A DNA stretch of 6,758 nucleotides from Clostridia bacterium (GCA_017938565.1 JAGBBI010000259.1:1-6758), one strand, 5' to 3'. Positions 1-6,758 are shown, numbered from the stretch's first letter. Notes: generated by a model from the sequence alone, not told the origin. Numbers and translations: made by a program.

Positions 1-1
1 A

Positions 2-604
2 ATTGTTTATTACACCGACATAGAAGACGAAAGCACAGAAAACCCGACCTATTTATCTAATGTAATAGTCGCAAGATTTGAAAGAGTTACAACCGAATTA
101 ACGATTGCTGAAGTCGTTGCGGACGCAAACAATGGTCAAAGAATTATTAAAGACACTGACGTTGTGGTTGATGCATTTATTGCTTCAAGCAACGGTATGG
201 CAATCAAATATATTGATATGATTGTAACTAATTCAGTTGGTGCAGAGATTAAATCGGGCTCGGTACCAATGGGCGAATCCTTGACAATTAAATATACAGT
301 AAGTCTTCCTTTTACTCCTCGTTATTTACCGGGTGCTGTTTATGCAACAAGTGGCGATGCTTGGATAATGCCAAGTGAAGACATTTATACACAGGTTTAT
401 AAAAATGGAAGTGGGACAGTTACAACACCTTCGACAAGTTCAGATGGTGTAACAAATCCAACATACACGCTTTCGGCTCCGCTGATTGTAGAGGGCGAAA
501 CCTATATAAGTGTGTTGAATAATACAGATACCTTCTATGCAATGCCAATTTATACAACAAACACAGTTGTTACGAAAGTTGTTTATCCATTGGTTTACGT
601 TGCT
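2..604 (+). other. N-proximal unassigned beta-rich segment (residues 1-201)
   Basis: Part of the giant CDS. Alternating hydrophobic/polar stretches such as TVSL, LTIKYTV and VVTKVVYPLVYV suggest beta-sandwich, Ig-like folding, but I do not recognise a family. Two spaced motifs look related: WIMPSEDIYTQVYK (121-134) and YAMPIYTTNTVVTKVVYP (179-196). In InlB-B-repeat proteins a 'MP' followed by a V/T-rich strand often closes a module, so these may be two eroded module ends. The segment clearly continues upstream of the window. It cannot be the signal peptide region: there is no Lys-rich start followed by a hydrophobic core. Confidence 0.45.
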
Positions 605-3600
605 ACGACAGAGGGAGAGACCCTAGAGGCAGTTCAAAGGGCGGTTACAAGCAATACAAGTGTATTAGATAACGCTGATACAACTGTATCGATTTATCTA
701 ACACCATACAAGCCAACTTCAACTTATTATGAGTTCTATGGTTGGACAAGTTGCACGGGTTATTTAAATTTCAATCAAGCTGGAAATACGGTAAGGACAC
801 ATAAATATTTCGATACTCTTAATCTTGGAAGTACCTTACAGGCTTCAGACACCCCAATATTAAGTGGTGGAGCGACCAAGAGCACAACCAAAATTCAAGG
901 AATTTATGCAATCTGGGCAAAAATGGGATTAATGCTGTATAAAGACGATGCTACTTATGATATCGTTCCAAATATACACCCAGTATCAAGTCTTCCAACA
1001 GGTTGGGCAATGCTTATAACGGGTAAACTTTATTCAAGTATAAATGGTGGTTCGAACCTTACAAATCAGACGATAAATGTAAGTTCAAGTACAGAATTTA
1101 AGAAATTTAACCTTATTTATACAAAGGACAGTTTGAATAATGATGTCTTCTACTTTGATGAAGATGGTGTGCATCTTCTCGCAACTATTGGAAGTTATTA
1201 CTATCAAGGAATTACTCCGACTTTGAATAGTTACACACTGAACTCCTCAACACAATCGCAAACCGTTCCATTGGAAACAGAACCTACTGGATTAACAACA
1301 ACGTTAACGCTTGCGAATAATGGAAGAACGTTTGTATACATTTGTGCAACGAAGCACCTTAGCAGTTATTACATAAGTGCACAGAATTCGGTTAGTACCA
1401 GTTTCAAAACATACTACTTTAACGCATTGGTAACTACGGCAAAAAAAGTGTGGACTGGTACCGGTACTTATTCATCAACCATCACACCGATTGCAAACGG
1501 ATGGTGGGAATTCTATGGAATGAGTGGACAGTCGGGATATGGACCATCAACCACAGCTCCGGGTGTATATTCGGCAGGGTCAACCTCGTATCCACTGATA
1601 AGCACCATTACCGAGTGCTATGCAACATACAAAGCAACAACATCACTCGTGATTCAAAATCCAAGTCAGGTTGGTGCAACAGCTATGCATGTTAATGGTG
1701 TAAGTAATATTGTGGCTCAATGGAAACAAGACCACACCGTTTATTGGACACCGACTTATTCAAGTGTGAACACAACCTCAACGACACACGTCGTTCCGGA
1801 AACCGAATATACTTGGGGAGATACTTACACACAAGGGGATCCGATTTTAATTGGGTTCAGCGATAGTCCGTCAAGTTATGACCCAGACCTAAACGATAAC
1901 GGAAGTCTTAAGTATGCAACGGGTAATTACGTAAGCATTGACCTTTGGGCAAGCGGTAGGGCGGTTTACTTAAATCCAAAATTCAGATTTGCACTTGTGC
2001 AAACTGGTGTAAAACCATCAACCACTACAAATTCAAGCGGTTCAGATGTTACGACGGGTGCAGTAAGTGAGTTATATACCGATGGTAATATTGTAATTTC
2101 AAACATAAATCAAATTGAAGGCGACCAAACAGGTGTTTCAATTGAGGGTGATTATTTAACAACTTTGAAAGTTAAATTTACAGCCTCGGCAAAAATTGAA
2201 TTCCAATATGGTCATACAGGACCTTCAAACAACTATTACGCTATACGACTGAAAAGAGAAGCTCTAGTTAATTCAGATAATTTTAGCTTGAGTTTTACGA
2301 CGTATACCTCTAATGATAATGGTGCGACTTGGTCGGAGTATCCGCTTGGAATTTATGGTTATAAAAATGCTTCCACAACATCAACTTCATATACTGGCAC
2401 GGCGACATTGGGTGTTAGTGCACAGGGTGTATCTCAATATGTTTACCTTTCTGCTCCAAATATGAATACTTCATCAACGCTGTATAAAGTTGTTGTTCAA
2501 GCAACCAGTATTGGAGGGTATGGACAAGGAAACTTGGTATTTGAAAAATCAGCCGTACAGGCGTCTACTTCTTCAATTTCGCCTACTAACATTCAAGGGT
2601 TATCTTACTCTGAATTTAAAGGTGGCTCTAATGCTGGAATAATGACGGTTAATGAAGTCAAATTCTCTGGACAGCCGATGGTATTTAATAACGAAACCAA
2701 GCAATTCACATTTGAGCCGGCGTCAACATATATGTCCTATAATATGCAAATAACTTTACCATACAACTCGCTCACAAATATAATGTTTGATTTCAGAGGA
2801 AGCTCGCTTCAAAGTTCTACTTCTGCTATGAATTCATACGTAGCTATAAGTGACGGTTCGTCAACCATAAAGGTAACGGCATCAAATCTTACTCCTTCAA
2901 CCATAATGACGGGAGGCAAGACAATTACCTTTACATTTATGAGTTATAGTACAAGTGATAAGTTTGTATTCAGGATATTATGGAGAAGCACATTCTCGTC
3001 TTCGGGCTATAACGGAAACGTGTTTGCAAACACATCGCTTCTTGGAGTTGGTGGAAGACTTGACTTTGGAACATTTAGAACGCCAACAAACGATACTATT
3101 AAATTTTCAAGTTGGCAAAGAGCAACCACTTCAGATGGAAGCATTACCGCTTTAATAGACGCTTCAAGTGCAACAGCATTAACTTTCAATGAAACATTTG
3201 CGGATATTAACGCAATTAAGGCAATTTGTTATGACACTACGACCTTTAAATCAAAAGTTTATGCTTGTTATGTCGACGCTTCGGACTTTGAAATAGAGTT
3301 CGTTCCTTGGATTGAGGATTATACCGAGCATTATCGTGATGCCTTTGGAAACACAACAGGCACAACAAGTTCAAATAGTACATACTCAATACAAGGCACA
3401 AGTTTTAATATCTATAACGCTGGTGGGACTATGGCGTCGTTCCCAGTTCCTGCGATGAAAACATCTCATTCAAGTTTGAAATTTGTTGGTTGGTTTAGAA
3501 CTCCTGGAATAATTAACAGTGTGGACACATTACTTGGGTGTCAAAATCAACTTGTTGTAGCTCCGGCTTCAACATTCTCAACTTCGGGTGCGGATTGCGT

Positions 3601-6600
3601 AATTGAAAATATTGCAAACTATACAACAGGAACCGGTTGGGATGTAACAACCTATATACCAAAAACGCTTTACGCAAGGTATATTGAAGTGTATGAGATT
3701 TCAATGTACGATAACGACGCTATGCAAACCTATGCGGACCGAACACAATCAAGCACAAAAGCCGACCATACAATGTACGAGTACTATGGAATTGGGTTCT
3801 ATTCACAACTTCCATCATACTCAAAATTAAGTAGTGCAAATGTTGAAGGCATTTCAAATTACGCAATAACAAGCGTAGCAATACCAACAAGAAATGTCGC
3901 ATTTACGGGATACAAAGACCCAGGTTACAACGCAACTGTTCAAAGGACGTTGGCGGGTGGTGCGACAATATCGTACAATGGTCAGTACATAACAAACGGT
4001 ACTGGTACAATCGCTACAACAATAAACGGAATCCCAGCGAATAAGTATTTCAGAACTGATGAAGTAATTACAGCGTTCTGGAATGCAACACAAAAACAAG
4101 TCCTATTTAAGCACGAGTCAAATATACCTGGGGCAACCGTCATAATTCAACTTCAACAAAGCGATAATGATGACTTCAGTTTAAATGGCTATCAAGACGA
4201 TTACGCAGGAACATCTTCAATAATGGGCATTGGTGAAATTAACTACACACTTCCATTTGATGAGTTTGTTTATACCGGCATAGGCGTTAATATGTGGGAA
4301 AGAATAATTGCAACGGCTACCCTAAGTGGCGACTCTTCGGTTGAATTCCTTGGTTGGTACTCTCGTCCTTCTGGCGGTATTAGAGTATTAAATCCAGACG
4401 GAACATTCTTCGAAAATAATGGGGTGATCTCAGATGTTATCGATGGCGAAACAGTTTACTTTGCAAGTTTTGTAAACTATGATGGTGAATTGAAAGGCCA
4501 ATGGCACGCAGATTGTCCAGATTCGATTGCTCTTTACCCTCATTTTGGAAAGAATGTTGAAGTTTTATATGGAATCGAAGACCCACAAGTTGAGAACGTT
4601 GGTTCAATTTACGGAAATATTGAGAACGCTGAATTTAATTCAGATGTTACAGTATCAACCAATGGGCTGGCAAGTCAACTTATAACCCAGAAAGGGTTAA
4701 CTCCAATGGATACTCCGGTTCAAACACAACTTCAATTGTATGCAAAACCACAAGGAAGTTACTATTTTGTGTGCTGGACAGTTGACTATTACATCGGTGG
4801 CGTGGCACAAGAAAGAATCTTTGTTTATGACCAATTATGGACGACCTTTGAAATTCAAAATAACTGGGAAAGCATAGTCGTGCTTGCGTGGTTTGATGAT
4901 AATCCTCCACCACAAACACTTGTAAGGGTAGAGGTTAAAACCAACTCAACCTTAGAAGAGAAGAAATATTTCGGAAGACTTTATGACGCAATTAACTATG
5001 CAAACGGAATTGCAACTTCAAAAACAGTTGACTTATATATGCTTGGAAACACTACTCGTGCAATTGAAGGTATGGACGTAAATGGTTATCAAATTACAGG
5101 CTTTACAATCAAGCGTCCAATGTCTCTTCAAAGCGACGGCACACCAAGAAAGTTTATTGGTTTAACGGGTGCAAGTAATGGATTTACGTTTAATATTACA
5201 AACACTAATCTTACAAGCGGGTGGTCAACGACTACAGCCAATAAGCACGTGCTTGTTACATACCTTTGCGTTTACGGAAACTTTAACGTTGGCTCAGGTA
5301 CTGCACTTGTTACAAGTAGTAGCGCAGGGGCGGTAACACTAGCAAACTATAATGCTAACAATAAGACTATTACCGTTCAAACTTCTGCATCAGCACTTAT
5401 AGAAAAAACTGGTTCACACAACAACCTAGTTTATCAATATAACACAAGTTATGCGGTTATTGAAAACAGCGGTACACTTACAATAAGTGGAGCGAGTGCA
5501 TTCACAAGTTCAACAAGGGCTATTACAAATAATTCTTCTGGTACGTTTAATTTAAACGGCGGAACGGTTGGCTTGAATACGAACAACAATTTAACAGGTG
5601 GAAATAATGCCTTAATTTACAACTCGGGAGCATTCAATGCAAATGGTGGAACGGTTAATGCACAACAATTTATTGCATTACACAACACTAATTCTACTGC
5701 AAATAAGTGCAACCTTGGTTACGGAAGTGGTGCAGGAACTACATTTAATTCATCTAATGCAAAGTGTATAAGTAACACTGGTCATATGACAATAAATGGC
5801 TCAACAGTTAATGGTACGGGCACGTACACCGTTTACTCAAGCGGAACACTTCTGTTAAATAAGGGTACAATTACGAGCAATGGTGGAAAATATGTTGTCT
5901 ACCTTGCAGGTGGAGCGAATAACTATTATGGAGATAGTTCAACGGTTTCAACATTAAACATTACCGGAACAGGTCTTCAAAATGATGGTGCGGGCTTGTA
6001 TGTTGCAACAAGTGCAACACTTAAATACATCAACTCAACTGGAACTATCGTTGCAAATCAATTTGGTATCCATAACCGCGGAACAATTTCAACGATTAAA
6101 ACCGCAAAGGTTGAATCAACGGGCTATCACGCAATTTACAATCACGCTGGTGCAACACTTACATCAATTCAAGGCGGTACATTTAAGCAATCAACTACGG
6201 GTGCAACAAGTTACAAATCGGTATTGTTCCAAGACAGTTCAGTTTTAATGACGATTTCCGGTGGTACATTTACTGCTAGCGGTACTGGGAATACAAGAGT
6301 TAGTGTAATTATGCTTGGTAACGCAACTGGCGACGAAAAACTTAAAATAACTGGCGGAAATTTCTATGGCGGCGCAACCTATGTCGTTGTCAATGATGGT
6401 GGAATTTTAGAGATTGCCGGTGGAACATTCAGTGCGACAACGGGTGGCGGAACGACTCTTTCTCAAATAGCATCGAAAGCAGTGTTGCTAAATCAATCTG
6501 GTGGAGAATGTTCGATATCGAATGGAGTGCTAAGATATGGCTTGGTGTCTGCGATTATAAATTATGCTACTATGGAGATATCTGGCGGGACAATAACTGG

Positions 6601-6757
6601 AAGGTCTACATCTACAAGCAATTCATACAACGCCATTATAAATGGAACGGACACTACTTCAGCAGAACTTACAATTTCAGGCACATCAACGACAGGAATT
6701 ACTTCGAATTCAACGGCACAGGCTTCAACAATTATAAATAGCAAAGTGTCAACATTA
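2..6757 (+). CDS. Giant modular surface/adhesin-like protein, partial at both ends
   Basis: Codons read from base 2 give 2252 sense codons without a stop. Base 1 ends the previous codon and base 6758 begins the next, so both termini are missing. The piece alone is about 240 kDa. Visible order: unassigned beta-rich segment (1-201), InlB-B-like modules (about 202-308 and 461-556), long unassigned region (557-1120), four further F-x-G-W-like modules (1121-1635), Pro-rich linker (1635-1637), and a right-handed beta-helix (about 1641-2252). Thr, Ser, Asn, Gly and Tyr dominate, Cys is rare (13), and no transmembrane helix, LPXTG or SLH motif is present. Known family behaviour: such modules occur in exported wall-attached proteins of Firmicutes and Bacteroidetes. 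Inference: an extracellular adhesin or stalk protein. No internal Met (for example at 197) has a convincing ribosome binding site, so none is proposed as the start. The existence of the CDS is near certain; its function is only moderately supported. Confidence 0.95.
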   Translation, partial: MVYYTDIEDESTENPTYLSNVIVARFERVTTELTIAEVVADANNGQRIIKDTDVVVDAFIASSNGMAIKYIDMIVTNSVGAEIKSGSVPMGESLTIKYTVSLPFTPRYLPGAVYATSGDAWIMPSEDIYTQVYKNGSGTVTTPSTSSDGVTNPTYTLSAPLIVEGETYISVLNNTDTFYAMPIYTTNTVVTKVVYPLVYVATTEGETLEAVQRAVTSNTSVLDNADTTVSIYLTPYKPTSTYYEFYGWTSCTGYLNFNQAGNTVRTHKYFDTLNLGSTLQASDTPILSGGATKSTTKIQGIYAIWAKMGLMLYKDDATYDIVPNIHPVSSLPTGWAMLITGKLYSSINGGSNLTNQTINVSSSTEFKKFNLIYTKDSLNNDVFYFDEDGVHLLATIGSYYYQGITPTLNSYTLNSSTQSQTVPLETEPTGLTTTLTLANNGRTFVYICATKHLSSYYISAQNSVSTSFKTYYFNALVTTAKKVWTGTGTYSSTITPIANGWWEFYGMSGQSGYGPSTTAPGVYSAGSTSYPLISTITECYATYKATTSLVIQNPSQVGATAMHVNGVSNIVAQWKQDHTVYWTPTYSSVNTTSTTHVVPETEYTWGDTYTQGDPILIGFSDSPSSYDPDLNDNGSLKYATGNYVSIDLWASGRAVYLNPKFRFALVQTGVKPSTTTNSSGSDVTTGAVSELYTDGNIVISNINQIEGDQTGVSIEGDYLTTLKVKFTASAKIEFQYGHTGPSNNYYAIRLKREALVNSDNFSLSFTTYTSNDNGATWSEYPLGIYGYKNASTTSTSYTGTATLGVSAQGVSQYVYLSAPNMNTSSTLYKVVVQATSIGGYGQGNLVFEKSAVQASTSSISPTNIQGLSYSEFKGGSNAGIMTVNEVKFSGQPMVFNNETKQFTFEPASTYMSYNMQITLPYNSLTNIMFDFRGSSLQSSTSAMNSYVAISDGSSTIKVTASNLTPSTIMTGGKTITFTFMSYSTSDKFVFRILWRSTFSSSGYNGNVFANTSLLGVGGRLDFGTFRTPTNDTIKFSSWQRATTSDGSITALIDASSATALTFNETFADINAIKAICYDTTTFKSKVYACYVDASDFEIEFVPWIEDYTEHYRDAFGNTTGTTSSNSTYSIQGTSFNIYNAGGTMASFPVPAMKTSHSSLKFVGWFRTPGIINSVDTLLGCQNQLVVAPASTFSTSGADCVIENIANYTTGTGWDVTTYIPKTLYARYIEVYEISMYDNDAMQTYADRTQSSTKADHTMYEYYGIGFYSQLPSYSKLSSANVEGISNYAITSVAIPTRNVAFTGYKDPGYNATVQRTLAGGATISYNGQYITNGTGTIATTINGIPANKYFRTDEVITAFWNATQKQVLFKHESNIPGATVIIQLQQSDNDDFSLNGYQDDYAGTSSIMGIGEINYTLPFDEFVYTGIGVNMWERIIATATLSGDSSVEFLGWYSRPSGGIRVLNPDGTFFENNGVISDVIDGETVYFASFVNYDGELKGQWHADCPDSIALYPHFGKNVEVLYGIEDPQVENVGSIYGNIENAEFNSDVTVSTNGLASQLITQKGLTPMDTPVQTQLQLYAKPQGSYYFVCWTVDYYIGGVAQERIFVYDQLWTTFEIQNNWESIVVLAWFDDNPPPQTLVRVEVKTNSTLEEKKYFGRLYDAINYANGIATSKTVDLYMLGNTTRAIEGMDVNGYQITGFTIKRPMSLQSDGTPRKFIGLTGASNGFTFNITNTNLTSGWSTTTANKHVLVTYLCVYGNFNVGSGTALVTSSSAGAVTLANYNANNKTITVQTSASALIEKTGSHNNLVYQYNTSYAVIENSGTLTISGASAFTSSTRAITNNSSGTFNLNGGTVGLNTNNNLTGGNNALIYNSGAFNANGGTVNAQQFIALHNTNSTANKCNLGYGSGAGTTFNSSNAKCISNTGHMTINGSTVNGTGTYTVYSSGTLLLNKGTITSNGGKYVVYLAGGANNYYGDSSTVSTLNITGTGLQNDGAGLYVATSATLKYINSTGTIVANQFGIHNRGTISTIKTAKVESTGYHAIYNHAGATLTSIQGGTFKQSTTGATSYKSVLFQDSSVLMTISGGTFTASGTGNTRVSVIMLGNATGDEKLKITGGNFYGGATYVVVNDGGILEIAGGTFSATTGGGTTLSQIASKAVLLNQSGGECSISNGVLRYGLVSAIINYATMEISGGTITGRSTSTSNSYNAIINGTDTTSAELTISGTSTTGITSNSTAQASTIINSKVSTL
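605..925 (+). other. Degenerate InlB-B / Listeria-Bacteroides-like module 1 (residues 202-308)
   Basis: The core YYEFYGWTSCTGY sits at residues 242-254 and the module closes with IYAIWAK at 301-307. This resembles the family pattern of an F-x-G-W core followed by a closing 'LYAxW' strand. The distance between core and closing strand is about 55 residues, longer than in a typical repeat. It is preceded by TEGETLEAVQRAV (203-215), a short probably helical insert. In characterised proteins these modules are small beta-grasp-like spacers in surface proteins. Assignment rests on motif resemblance alone. Confidence 0.5.
926..1381 (+). other. Unassigned beta-rich spacer between modules 1 and 2 (residues 309-460)
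   Basis: The segment carries strand-like stretches (FKKFNLIYTK, FYFDEDGVHLL, FVYICATKHL) and Ser/Thr/Asn-rich turns. FVYICATKHL (444-453) resembles a module-closing strand, so an additional eroded repeat without a recognisable G-W core may lie here. I recognise no catalytic or ligand-binding motif. Confidence 0.4.
1382..1669 (+). other. Degenerate InlB-B-like module 2 with Met at the core Trp (residues 461-556)
   Basis: WWEFYGMSGQSGY (501-513) aligns with YYEFYGWTSCTGY of module 1 over 13 positions without a gap, keeping E-F-Y-G and the final G-Y. Both are preceded by a T-P pair (LTPYKP in module 1, ITPIAN in module 2). The core Trp is Met507 here. It closes with CYATYKA (539-545), the counterpart of IYAIWAK. 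The shared layout marks modules 1 and 2 as paralogous repeats about 259 residues apart. Confidence 0.5.
2012..2059 (+). other. Ser/Thr-rich linker (residues 671-686)
   Basis: Residues KPSTTTNSSGSDVTTG are almost entirely small and hydroxylated and lie between two strand-rich stretches. This is typical of an interdomain linker and a plausible O-glycosylation site in surface proteins. The glycosylation is inference only. Confidence 0.5.
2309..2332 (+). other. Single Asp-box (BNR-type) motif (residues 770-777)
   Basis: Residues SNDNGATW match the Asp-box pattern S-x-D-x-G-x-T-W exactly and follow a strand-like FSLSFTTYT, as in real Asp-boxes, where the motif forms a beta-hairpin turn. Sialidases and other beta-propellers carry several copies; I find only one here. 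A propeller is therefore not supported, and the motif may be an isolated hairpin or chance. Confidence 0.5.
3347..3391 (+). other. Ser/Thr/Asn/Gly linker before module 3 (residues 1116-1130)
   Basis: Residues GNTTGTTSSNSTYSI form a low-complexity stretch directly before the third F-x-G-W module. It looks like a flexible hinge separating the unassigned region from the second module cluster. Confidence 0.5.
3362..3685 (+). other. InlB-B / Listeria-Bacteroides-like module 3 (residues 1121-1228)
   Basis: This is the clearest copy. It has a Gly-containing strand and a Pro-flanked turn (NAGGTMASFPVPAMK, 1139-1153), then LKFVGWFRTPG (1159-1169) and a closing KTLYARYI (1221-1228). These are the landmarks of the family: 'G...P.P', then 'F.GW(Y/F)..P', then 'LYA.(W/Y)'. 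The stretch between core and closing strand holds an insertion of about 30 residues relative to a usual repeat. Confidence 0.6.
3761..4099 (+). other. Degenerate InlB-B-like module 4 (residues 1254-1366)
   Basis: It begins with YEYYGIGFYS (1259-1268), which resembles the E-F-Y-G core of modules 1 and 2 but has Ile at the Trp position. It then has VAFTGYKDPGY (1299-1309), an F-x-G-Y version of the core, and ends with VITAFWNATQ (1355-1364), similar to the closing strand. The two G-aromatic cores suggest either two fused and eroded repeats or one repeat with a long insertion. Confidence 0.4.
4259..4480 (+). other. InlB-B / Listeria-Bacteroides-like module 5 (residues 1420-1493)
   Basis: VEFLGWYSRPSGG (1447-1459) carries the intact F-x-G-W-Y core followed by a Pro/Gly turn. 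It closes with ETVYFASFVN (1483-1492), in place of LYAxW. At about 74 residues it is the most compact copy and nearest the usual family length. Confidence 0.58.
4556..4906 (+). other. Degenerate module 6 and Pro-rich linker (residues 1519-1635)
   Basis: GSYYFVCWTVDYY (1585-1597) has Cys in place of Gly before the Trp, and SIVVLAWFDDN (1624-1634) serves as a plausible closing strand. It ends in PPP (1635-1637), after which the character of the protein changes to beta-helix. This is the weakest of the six assignments. Confidence 0.35.
4922..5452 (+). other. N-terminal cap and first part of a right-handed beta-helix (residues 1641-1817)
   Basis: A short amphipathic stretch, GRLYDAINYANG (1658-1669), is followed by a strand KTVDLYML (1673-1680), a DVNGYQITGFTIK turn-strand pattern, and irregular coils rich in Asn, Thr and Gly. 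An 'aligned-A helix then strand then G-x-x-I-x-L' opening is common where pectin-lyase-like beta-helices begin in bacterial surface proteins. The rungs become regular only after about residue 1818, so the exact onset is uncertain. Confidence 0.55.
5453..6757 (+). repeat. Beta-helix rungs: 16 full imperfect repeats plus one cut by the window end (residues 1818-2252)
   Basis: Repeating units of about 20-34 residues share the pattern hydrophobic-x-hydrophobic-N-x-(S/G)-G-x-h-x-h-x-G-G-T-h. Examples of the conserved turn are LNGGTV (1851-1856), NGGTVN (1881-1886), INGSTV (1931-1936), QGGTF (2057-2061), SGGTF (2086-2090), TGGNF (2118-2121) and SGGTI (2194-2198). A second ladder sits before the turn: AVIENSG, ALIYNSG, YTVYSSG, HAIYNHAG, AIINYAT. 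These ladders are the signature of a parallel right-handed beta-helix, as in pectate lyases, adhesins and autotransporter-like proteins. No carbohydrate-lyase catalytic residues can be assigned, so a structural or adhesive role is more likely. Rungs differ mostly by substitutions; for instance the 15 bases coding NGGTV at 5555-5569 and 5642-5656 match at 13 positions, both differences synonymous. Confidence 0.8.
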
Positions 6758-6758
6758 A

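Larger units (their letters stand above)
1670..3361 (+). other. Long unassigned region of the giant protein (residues 557-1120)
   Basis: About 560 residues without a domain I can name. It is beta-rich in appearance, with Ser/Thr-rich linkers, for example at 671-686, that probably separate several domains. Landmarks: an acidic DPDLNDNGS stretch (627-635), an Asp-box at 770-777, an extended strand-rich part at 813-850 (QYVYLSAPNMNTSSTLYKVV), and an aromatic WIEDYTEHYRDAF patch (1103-1115). It may contain two or three Ig-like or carbohydrate-binding-like domains, but the sequence alone does not decide this. Confidence 0.5.

Noticed and set aside
197..199. In-frame ATG as a possible gene start
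   Set aside because: The frame is open upstream to the window edge, no purine-rich ribosome binding site precedes it, and no signal peptide follows.
1142..1210. VFYFDEDGVHLL (382-393) resembles a choline-binding cell-wall repeat
   Set aside because: Only one degenerate match exists, with no W-Y-Y start and no G-W at the usual spacing. Real cell-wall-binding repeats come in tandem.
1450..1695. Short open frame of 81 codons on the + strand
   Set aside because: It lies in another frame inside the giant CDS, has no ribosome binding site and an implausible composition (Cys, Trp, His and Asn mix), and is fully explained as an overlap shadow.
3007..4919. Several antisense open frames of 60-81 codons
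   Set aside because: All overlap the giant CDS on the opposite strand, lack ribosome binding sites and recognisable domains, and have lengths expected by chance.
605..5041. TLEAVQRAV...TTVSIYL (207-232) resembles the beta-helix cap RLYDAINYAN...KTVDLYM (1659-1679)
   Set aside because: The spacing of the Ala residues differs and no beta-helix rungs follow the first copy, so the similarity is too weak to claim a second cap.
5982..6744. Short frames of 60-88 codons overlapping the beta-helix region on both strands
   Set aside because: Their repetitive composition (Gln/Leu/Thr-rich, or Tyr/Asn-rich) simply mirrors the repetitive beta-helix codons in another frame.
5453..6757. Catalytic pectate or polysaccharide lyase
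   Set aside because: The fold pattern fits a beta-helix, but no cluster of conserved Asp/Lys/Arg catalytic residues is visible on the rungs. The fold is shared by many non-enzymatic adhesins.

Overview
The window is the interior of one giant protein-coding gene on the + strand. Reading codons from base 2, the frame stays open to base 6757. That is 2252 consecutive sense codons with no stop, no start that can be justified and no intergenic DNA. Both ends of the gene lie outside the window, so signal peptide, surface anchor, promoter and terminator cannot be seen. No RNA gene, mobile element or CRISPR array was found, and other open frames on either strand are short overlaps with this one.

The product looks like a very large secreted or surface-attached protein. 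It is rich in Thr, Ser, Asn, Gly and Tyr, has only 13 Cys in 2252 residues, shows no long hydrophobic membrane segment, and is made of beta-rich modules. Residues 1-201 are an unassigned beta-rich part with two 'MP' motifs. Residues about 202-308 and 461-556 hold two degenerate modules with an aromatic-E-F-Y-G-(W/M) core that resemble InlB B / Listeria-Bacteroides repeats. Residues 557-1120 are a long stretch I cannot assign, with one Asp-box motif. Residues 1121-1635 hold four more degenerate F-x-G-W-like modules. A Pro-rich linker follows, and from about residue 1641 to the window end there is a right-handed beta-helix (pectin-lyase-like) region. It has at least 16 full rungs of about 20-34 residues and is still running when the window stops.

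The layout, small beta modules followed by a long parallel beta-helix, fits a giant adhesin-like or stalk protein. No catalytic site was recognised, so function is inferred from architecture only. G+C is about 40% by eye on a few lines. With the InlB-B-like modules, this suggests a low-GC Firmicutes/Mollicutes-type gut or host-associated bacterium. That assignment is weak: adhesin-like proteins of methanogenic archaea also carry beta-helices. Trp is encoded by TGG and no in-frame TGA occurs, so the standard bacterial code is sufficient.
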